This document shows, piece after piece, positions 59,137-64,000 of a DNA stretch of 64,000 nt. This DNA comes from Kitasatospora kifunensis (GTDB lineage Bacteria; Actinomycetota; Actinomycetes; Streptomycetales; Streptomycetaceae), in contig NZ_JACHJV010000001.1 of the NCBI RefSeq assembly GCF_014203855.1, forward strand, positions 2,480,001-2,544,000, read 5' to 3'. The notes beneath the pieces are model-generated. The model was not told where the DNA came from, made no database searches, and was given only the letters and a program-made list of their open reading frames with translations. The first letter of the stretch is position 1. Each line of letters starts with the position of its first letter. The position numbers and the translations under genes are program-made.

Positions 59137-59208
59137 GTCCTGAAGGGTAACGACTGCGGGGTGTGCCGCCCTACCGGTTTCACCCCGCGAGACGACGCGA
59201 GGAGTGAA

Positions 59209-59664
59209 TCAGTACGGGTGCACGCCGCCCAGCTGCGCGGTGGGCTCACCGAAGCCCTCGGCGACCCGCTGGTGGTAGGTGGCCCGGTCGACCACCTCGA
59301 GGCCGACGATCTCCCAGGGCGGCAGCTTGGCACTGGCCTTGTGCTCGCCCCACAGCCGCAGCGCGATGGCCGCCGCGTCGTGCAGGTCGCGGGCCTGCTC
59401 CCAGTAGCGGATCTCGGCGTGGTCGGCGGCGTAGCGGGCCGTCAGGAAGAACGAGTGGTCATGGGCGAGCCGCTCCAACCCCGCCCGCAGGCTGGCCAGC
59501 GCGGTCACTTCACCGGCCACGCTGAGCACCACGTGCCAGAGTCGGCCCTGCTCGCGGGCCTCGCCCGGCTCGGCCCCGCCGCCGGGCACCGGGTGGAGCC
59601 GGCGGACGGTGGCGCCGCCCTCCCTGGTCGGCTCGGGTAGCGCTCGGTCGCCCCTGCGTCCCAC
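59209..59664 (-). CDS. Conserved hypothetical protein between proB and proA, 151 aa
   Basis: GTG at 59664 with AGGAGG 6 nt upstream starts a 151-aa soluble protein (LHPVPGGGAEPGEAREQGRLW ... LERLAHDHSFFLTARYAADHAEIRYWEQARDLHDAAAIALRLW). The His/Tyr-rich C-terminal section (GLEVVDRATYHQRV) is conserved-looking. Streptomycetes keep a gene of this size here. I do not recognise a function. Confidence 0.75.
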   Translation of the reverse strand: MGRRGDRALPEPTREGGATVRRLHPVPGGGAEPGEAREQGRLWHVVLSVAGEVTALASLRAGLERLAHDHSFFLTARYAADHAEIRYWEQARDLHDAAAIALRLWGEHKASAKLPPWEIVGLEVVDRATYHQRVAEGFGEPTAQLGGVHPY

Positions 59665-59722
59665 CGGCGGCCTCCTGTTCGACACTGGATTGTCCCCGGC
59701 CCCGCCGCGACCGGACGGACCG

Positions 59723-60877
59723 TCAGCCGCGCAGCACCACCAGGTCGTCCCGGTGGATGACCTCGCGCTCGTACGCGGCACCGAGTTCCTGGGCCAGGTC
59801 CCGAGTCGACCGGCCGAGCAGGCGCGGCAGCTCCCTCGCATCAAAGTTGACCAGGCCACGGGCGACGATGTGGCCGTTTTCGGCAAGAAGGTCGACCGGA
59901 TCACCCGCGGCGAACTCGCCGTCCACCTTGGTGACGCCCGCCGGCAGCAGCGATTTGCCGCCCTCCACCACCGCGTGCACCGCGCCCGCGTCCAGGTGCA
60001 GGGCGCCGCGCGGGCTGCTCGCGTGGGCCAGCCAGAGCAGCCGGTCCGCGGTGCGCGAACCGGTGCGGGTGAAGAGCGTGCCGGTGGGTCGCCCGGCCAG
60101 CGCGTCCGCGGCGTGCCGGGCGGCGGTGAGCACCACCGGGATCCCCGCGCCGGTGGCGATCCGAGCCGCCTCGACCTTGGTCACCATGCCGCCGGTGCCG
60201 ACTCCGGCCTTGCCGGCACTGCCGATCTCGATGCCCAACAGGTCGTGCGGGCCGTGCACCTCGGCGATCCGCTGGGTGCCGGGCTTGCCGGGGTCACCGT
60301 CGTAGAGGCCGTCCACGTCGGAGAGCAGGATCAGCAGGTCGGCCCGGACCAGGTGGGCCACCAGGGCGGCGAGGCGGTCGTTGTCGCCGAACTTGATCTC
60401 GGCAGTGGCCACCGTGTCGTTCTCGTTGACCACCGGGACGGCGCCCATCGCCAGCAACTGGTCCAGGGTGCGGTATGCGTTGCGGTAGTGCGCGCGCCGA
60501 CTGGCGTCCTCGGCGGTGAGCAGCACCTGGCCCACCCGCAGGCCGTAGCGGGCGAAGGAGGCGGTGTAGCGCGCCACCAACAGGCCCTGGCCGACGCTGG
60601 CGGCGGCCTGCTGGCGGGCCAGGTCCCCCGGCCGCTTGGCGAGCCCGAGCGGTGCCAGGCCGGCCGCGATCGCCCCGGAGGAGACCAGCACCACCTCGGG
60701 CGCGCCGGGCCCGGCGAGCGTCTTGGCCAGCGCGTCCACCAACGCGTCCACCCGGTCCGCGTCCAGCCCACCGGCCGCGGTGGTGAGCGAGGAGGAGCCG
60801 ACCTTGACGACGATCCGCCGGGCGGCCAGCACGTCCTGACGCAGCGTCGGATCCGTGCGGGGGGTCTGGTCGGTCAT
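59723..60877 (-). CDS. proB: Glutamate 5-kinase
   Basis: A 384-aa enzyme: amino-acid-kinase domain (about 15-265; VVKVGSSSLTTAAGG, VVLVSSGAIAAGLAPLGL, VPVVNENDTVATAEIKFGDNDRLAALVAHLV) and C-terminal PUA domain (about 290-370). It makes glutamyl 5-phosphate for ProA and is usually proline-inhibited. It starts 68 nt past the obg terminator on the same strand, so it may have its own promoter near 60880-60920. Confidence 0.95.
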   Translation of the reverse strand: MTDQTPRTDPTLRQDVLAARRIVVKVGSSSLTTAAGGLDADRVDALVDALAKTLAGPGAPEVVLVSSGAIAAGLAPLGLAKRPGDLARQQAAASVGQGLLVARYTASFARYGLRVGQVLLTAEDASRRAHYRNAYRTLDQLLAMGAVPVVNENDTVATAEIKFGDNDRLAALVAHLVRADLLILLSDVDGLYDGDPGKPGTQRIAEVHGPHDLLGIEIGSAGKAGVGTGGMVTKVEAARIATGAGIPVVLTAARHAADALAGRPTGTLFTRTGSRTADRLLWLAHASSPRGALHLDAGAVHAVVEGGKSLLPAGVTKVDGEFAAGDPVDLLAENGHIVARGLVNFDARELPRLLGRSTRDLAQELGAAYEREVIHRDDLVVLRG

Positions 60878-60920
60878 CGGTAGTCCTCGCTGCGCCGGTC
60901 CGGTCTTGGACCGCCCGACA

Positions 60921-60970
60921 AAAAGGCCGGTCCGGTCTTAGCGCGCAATCTACGCGAAAGACCGGACCGG
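60921..60970 (-). terminator. Intrinsic terminator downstream of obg
   Basis: A 13-bp perfect stem (arms 60927-60939 and 60958-60970, CCGGTCCGGTCTT type), with a T5 run on the minus strand at 60921-60924 and beyond. It lies just after the obg stop and separates rplU-rpmA-obg from proB. Confidence 0.85.
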
Positions 60971-60995
60971 ACCGAAGCGGGTTTCACCCGGTGGA

Positions 60996-62477
60996 CTACT
61001 CGTCCTCGTCGTCGCCCTCGTCGATGGCCGACGCGCGACCGGAGGAGAGCGCCTTGAAAGCGAGGAACTCGGCCTCGGCGGCGTCGCGGCCCTTCTCCTT
61101 CTCCCGGCGGCGGTCGACGGCCGGACGCGGGGACTCCATGCGGTGGTCCTCGCCACGGCGGCCGAGCATCTCGGCACCGGCGGCCATGGTCGGCTCCCAG
61201 TCGAAGACGACCGCGTTCTCGTCGGGACCGATGATGACGGTGTCACCCTCGTGGGCGCCGACCTTCCACAGCTGGTCCTCGACGCCGAGCCGGGCCAGCC
61301 GGTCGGCCAGGTAACCCACGGCCTCGTCGTTGCTGAAGTCGGTCTGGCGCACCCAGCGCTCCGGCTTGATGCCGCGCACCCGGTAGGCGCCGTCCTCCTC
61401 GGTGACGGTGAAGCCGGCGTCGTCAACGGCCGTGGGCCGCAGCACGATCCGGGTCGACTCCGCGATCGGCTTGGCGGCCCGCGCCTCGGCGACGATCCCG
61501 GCCAACGCGAAGTTCAGCTCGCGCAGCCCGGAGCGGGAGGCGGCGGAGACCTCGAAGACCCGGTAGCCGCGCTCCTCCAGCGAGGCGCGGGTCAGGTCGG
61601 CGATGTCCTGACCGTCCGGGACGTCCACCTTGTTCAGCGCCACCAGCCGCGGCCGGTCCTCCAGGCCGCCGTACTGGGCGAGTTCGGCCTCGATGGTCTC
61701 CAGGTCGGAGAGCGGGTCGCGGCCCGGCTCCAGGGTCGCGCAGTCCAGCACGTGCACCAGCACCGAGCAGCGCTCGACGTGGCGCAGGAACTCCAGGCCC
61801 AGGCCCTTGCCCTGGCTGGCGCCGGGGATCAGACCGGGCACGTCGGCGATGGTGTAGACGATGTCGCCGGCGGTGACCACACCGAGGTTGGGGACCAGGG
61901 TGGTGAACGGGTAGTCCGCGATCTTCGGCTTGGCGGCCGAAAGCACCGAGATCAGCGAGGACTTGCCGGCGCTCGGGTAGCCGACCAGCGCGACGTCGGC
62001 GACGGACTTGAGCTCCATCACGATGTCGCGGGCCTCGCCCGGCTCGCCGAGCAGCGCGAACCCGGGAGCCTTGCGGCGGGCCGAGGCCAGCGCCGAGTTG
62101 CCCAGGCCGCCGCGGCCGCCGGCGGCCGCGATGAAGGTGGTGCCGTGGCCGACCAGGTCGGCGAGCACGTTGCCCTGCTTGTCCAGCACCACGGTGCCGT
62201 CCGGCACCGGCAGCACGATGTCGTCGCCGGTGGACCCGGTCCGGTGCCCGCCGGCACCCGGCTTGCCGTTCTGGGCCTTGCGCTTGGGCGAGTGGTGGTA
62301 CTCGAGCAGGGTGGTCACGTTGGCGTCGACCACCAGGGTCACGCTGCCGCCCTCCCCGCCGTTTCCGCCGTCCGGACCGCCTAGCGGCTTGAACTTCTCC
62401 CGGTGAACGGAGGCGCAGCCGTGGCCTCCGTTACCCGCGGCGACGTGCAGTTCGACGCGGTCCACGAAGGTGGTCAT
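60996..62477 (-). CDS. obgE: GTPase ObgE/CgtA
   Basis: A 493-aa Obg GTPase linking ribosome assembly, (p)ppGpp and development in streptomycetes. N-terminal Gly-rich OBG fold (1-160), P-loop GYPSAGKSS near 165, [10 protein letters not shown] switch II, NKVD, and a C-terminal OCT domain plus an acidic/Lys tail ending [11 protein letters not shown] at 62477 with GGAGG 8 nt upstream. Third gene after rplU-rpmA, the conserved order. Confidence 0.97.
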   Translation of the reverse strand: MTTFVDRVELHVAAGNGGHGCASVHREKFKPLGGPDGGNGGEGGSVTLVVDANVTTLLEYHHSPKRKAQNGKPGAGGHRTGSTGDDIVLPVPDGTVVLDKQGNVLADLVGHGTTFIAAAGGRGGLGNSALASARRKAPGFALLGEPGEARDIVMELKSVADVALVGYPSAGKSSLISVLSAAKPKIADYPFTTLVPNLGVVTAGDIVYTIADVPGLIPGASQGKGLGLEFLRHVERCSVLVHVLDCATLEPGRDPLSDLETIEAELAQYGGLEDRPRLVALNKVDVPDGQDIADLTRASLEERGYRVFEVSAASRSGLRELNFALAGIVAEARAAKPIAESTRIVLRPTAVDDAGFTVTEEDGAYRVRGIKPERWVRQTDFSNDEAVGYLADRLARLGVEDQLWKVGAHEGDTVIIGPDENAVVFDWEPTMAAGAEMLGRRGEDHRMESPRPAVDRRREKEKGRDAAEAEFLAFKALSSGRASAIDEGDDEDE

Positions 62478-62576
62478 GGGTGTGCCTCCAGTTAGCGACA
62501 GGGTGGAGAAAAGCGTGCAGGGTGGACCGGAGGAGACCCCGATCCACCCTGCACAGGATCCAGCGGAAGAGCTGGA

Positions 62577-62834
62577 TCAGGCCTCGACGGCCACGATGTT
62601 GACGACCTTGCGGCCGCGACGGTTGCCGAACTGAACCGCACCGGCGGTCAGCGCGAACAGGGTGTCGTCGCCACCGCGACCGACGCCCGCACCCGGGTGG
62701 AAGTGGGTGCCACGCTGGCGGACGAGGATCTCGCCGGCGCTGACGACCTGGCCGCCGAAACGCTTCACGCCAAGGCGCTGGGCGTTCGAGTCACGGCCGT
62801 TACGGGTAGAGCTTGCGCCCTTCTTGTGTGCCAT
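62577..62834 (-). CDS. rpmA: 50S ribosomal protein L27
   Basis: An 85-aa protein beginning [21 protein letters not shown] with the flexible N-terminus that reaches the peptidyl-transferase centre; no extra leader to cleave is present. GGGGA lies 8 nt upstream of the ATG. Gap of 16 nt from rplU. Confidence 0.97.
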   Translation of the reverse strand: MAHKKGASSTRNGRDSNAQRLGVKRFGGQVVSAGEILVRQRGTHFHPGAGVGRGGDDTLFALTAGAVQFGNRRGRKVVNIVAVEA

Positions 62835-62850
62835 CTCGCTATCCCCTTAC

Positions 62851-63165
62851 TTACTTCGCGGTGTCGATGCTGGTGACGCGGATGGCGGTGTGGCGCTGGC
62901 GGTGACCCTGGCGCCGACGGTAGCCGGTCTTGTTCTTGTAGCGAAGGATGACGAGCTTCTCACCCTTGGTGTGGTCGACGACCTCGGCGTGAACCTTCAC
63001 ACCGGCCAGCACCCACGGGTCGGATGTGACGGCCTCGCCGTCGACGACCAGGATGGTCGAGAGCTCCACCGAGTCACCCGGCTTGACGTCAACACGGTCG
63101 ATCTCCAGCACGTCGCCCACGGCGACCTTGTGCTGGCGGCCGCCGGCGCGAACGATCGCGTACAT
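62851..63165 (-). CDS. rplU: 50S ribosomal protein L21
   Basis: A 104-aa RNA-binding protein ([40 protein letters not shown]). ATG at 63165 with AGCAGGT upstream. First gene of the rplU-rpmA-obg operon with a structured leader of about 130 nt. Confidence 0.97.
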   Translation of the reverse strand: MYAIVRAGGRQHKVAVGDVLEIDRVDVKPGDSVELSTILVVDGEAVTSDPWVLAGVKVHAEVVDHTKGEKLVILRYKNKTGYRRRQGHRQRHTAIRVTSIDTAK

Positions 63166-63299
63166 GCGGTACCTGCTTTCCCTACTCGGTGCGGAACTCT
63201 CGATGCCAGCCGCTGGGTATGGACACAGCGGCCTCCCCCGCGCCTTCTCGCGAAGGTCTGGGAGGTGATGTGCTCGGGAGCGTGGCGTAGACACGCCGA
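63166..63299 (-). promoter_or_regulatory. Structured rplU leader, possible L21 autoregulation
   Basis: The transcribed leader contains a two-part hairpin: CCTCCC (63232-63237) with GGGAGG (63260-63265) enclosing CCTTC/GAAGG (63243-63256). L21 leaders with ribosomal-protein control are known in other bacteria; whether this is one is inference. Confidence 0.4.
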
Positions 63300-63305
63300 A
63301 GGTCA

Positions 63306-63334
63306 AGAATACGGACTGCGGGCCCGCTGGGCAA
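63306..63334 (-). promoter_or_regulatory. Promoter of the rplU-rpmA-obg operon
   Basis: Minus-strand -35 TTGCCC (63329-63334), 17-bp spacer and -10 TATTCT (63306-63311), close to the housekeeping sigma consensus. Start near 63299. Confidence 0.7.
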
Positions 63335-63384
63335 ACCGCCCCGTACGTGACGCGGGGTGACCGGTGGCCACCCCGCGTCCCGGG

Positions 63385-64000
63385 TCACTCCGCCGCCGAA
63401 TCACCCTCGGCGGCAGCTGCCTTCTTGGCCGCCGCGCTCGTCCGCTTGGTAGCGGTCTTGCGGGCGGTGGTCTTCTTGGCCGTCGTCGTCTTCTTGGCGG
63501 CGACGGTCTTCTTGGCAGCGGCCTTGCGCGGCGCGCGCTTCTTCGGCGCGGCCTCCTCGGCGGCGGCCTCCTCGGTCACCTCGGCCTGCTCGGTCACCAC
63601 GGCCTGCTCGGCCTCGGTGGCCTGCTGCTCGGCCTCGGTGAGCTGCTCGGCCACCACCGGGGCGGCGGCGGCCAGCGCGGCCTCCACGACGGCCTCGGCG
63701 CGCGACTGCAGCACCACGATCTCGGCCTCGCCTGGCGTACCGGCCGACGCGGTCGCCTTGCGCACCGCACGGCGGCGGGTACGGCCGGCGGCCGGCGCGG
63801 CGGGCGCCTGCGGGATCTCGACCAGGCTGGGCTGCTCGACGACCGGAGCCTCGGCGGCCGCGGCCGGCTCGGCGCCCTCGGCGACGGGAGCCTCGGTCAC
63901 CGGAGCCTGCGCAGCCGGCGCCTCGGGGGCGAGGAGCTCGAACTCCTCGTGCTCGTGCTCCTGTGCCGCCTCGTCCTCGATCAGGAACGGCTGCGGCTCC
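63385..64000 (-). CDS. rne: C-terminal tail of ribonuclease E/G (5' end outside window)
   Basis: The frame is open to the right edge, so a GTG at 63900 is not the start. Only the disordered tail is visible: an acidic section at the edge (LIEDEAAQEHEHEEFELL), Glu/Ala/Pro-rich stretches, a TRRRAVRKATAS patch and a Lys/Ala/Thr-rich histone-H1-like end (KKTVAAKKTTTAKKTTARK). Gene order (rne, rplU, rpmA, obg) identifies it, not the residues seen. Such tails in RNase E scaffold degradosome partners or RNA. Confidence 0.72.
   Translation of the reverse strand, partial: EPQPFLIEDEAAQEHEHEEFELLAPEAPAAQAPVTEAPVAEGAEPAAAAEAPVVEQPSLVEIPQAPAAPAAGRTRRRAVRKATASAGTPGEAEIVVLQSRAEAVVEAALAAAAPVVAEQLTEAEQQATEAEQAVVTEQAEVTEEAAAEEAAPKKRAPRKAAAKKTVAAKKTTTAKKTTARKTATKRTSAAAKKAAAAEGDSAAE

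Overview
The window reads as a piece of the conserved core chromosome of a Streptomycetaceae actinomycete (Streptomyces, Kitasatospora or a close relative). Base composition is very GC-rich, with G or C in almost every third codon position and frequent GTG starts. The gene order is the familiar actinobacterial housekeeping block from the ribonuclease E/rplU/rpmA/obg end to era. No phage, insertion sequence with transposase, CRISPR array or biosynthetic cluster is visible.

Layout. 1-1.0 kb: end of an emfourin-like protease inhibitor and an unknown gene. 1.1-16.7 kb, minus strand: a stress, translation and RNA-processing block transcribed toward low coordinates: hrcA, dnaJ, rsmE, a tricorn-like protease, a HIT protein, RNase Z, a PhoH ATPase, ybeY, a CorC/HlyC membrane protein, a cytidine-deaminase-like gene, a small membrane protein and era. 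It is interrupted between the CorC gene and the deaminase gene by a divergent XRE regulator/MFS exporter pair. A CIRCE operator lies in front of hrcA. 17-19.5 kb: htpX, pspAB and a DUF3097 gene. 19.6-22.8 kb: hemW and a long-chain acyl-CoA synthetase. 23.2-26.9 kb: a heterodimeric ABC exporter behind a perfect 24-bp palindrome. 27-32 kb: lepA and rpsT (divergent), an unknown membrane protein, holA and a small unknown gene. 31.8-38.1 kb: comEC, comEA, a degV-family gene and a coiled-coil membrane protein. 38.4-42.6 kb: leuS behind what looks like a leucine attenuator, and a galE-like epimerase. 42.6-48.6 kb is the most accessory part: an XRE-TPR regulator divergent from an OFA-type MFS protein, then a second MmyB-like XRE/MFS pair lying between three identical tRNA-Ala(GGC) genes. 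48.7-64 kb, mostly minus strand: a histidine phosphatase, rsfS, an LCP (LytR-CpsA-Psr) protein, nadD, two tiny membrane proteins, an M48 protease, a DUF2079 protein, two related membrane proteins, proA, a small gene and proB, then obg, rpmA, rplU and the end of an RNase E/G gene.

How it works together. Most genes serve ribosome biogenesis and translation quality (era, ybeY, rsmE, obg, rsfS, lepA, rpsT, rplU, rpmA, leuS), protein folding and membrane stress (hrcA, dnaJ, htpX, pspAB, M48), RNA processing (RNase Z, RNase E/G), cofactor and amino-acid supply (nadD, proA, proB) and DNA uptake (comEA, comEC).

The most interesting observations are regulatory or structural rather than a new multi-gene system: (i) a Leu-codon-rich, probably leaderless leader peptide and intrinsic terminator ahead of leuS; (ii) two related XRE/MFS cassettes inserted in otherwise conserved neighbourhoods, one among tRNA-Ala copies; (iii) a 169-bp near-palindrome whose CTAG ends supply the stop codons of two convergent genes; (iv) a likely CTG start codon; (v) an LCP protein with a Tyr/Gln-rich repeat domain; and (vi) a ComEC reading frame that has lost its usual stop and runs antisense through a neighbouring gene.
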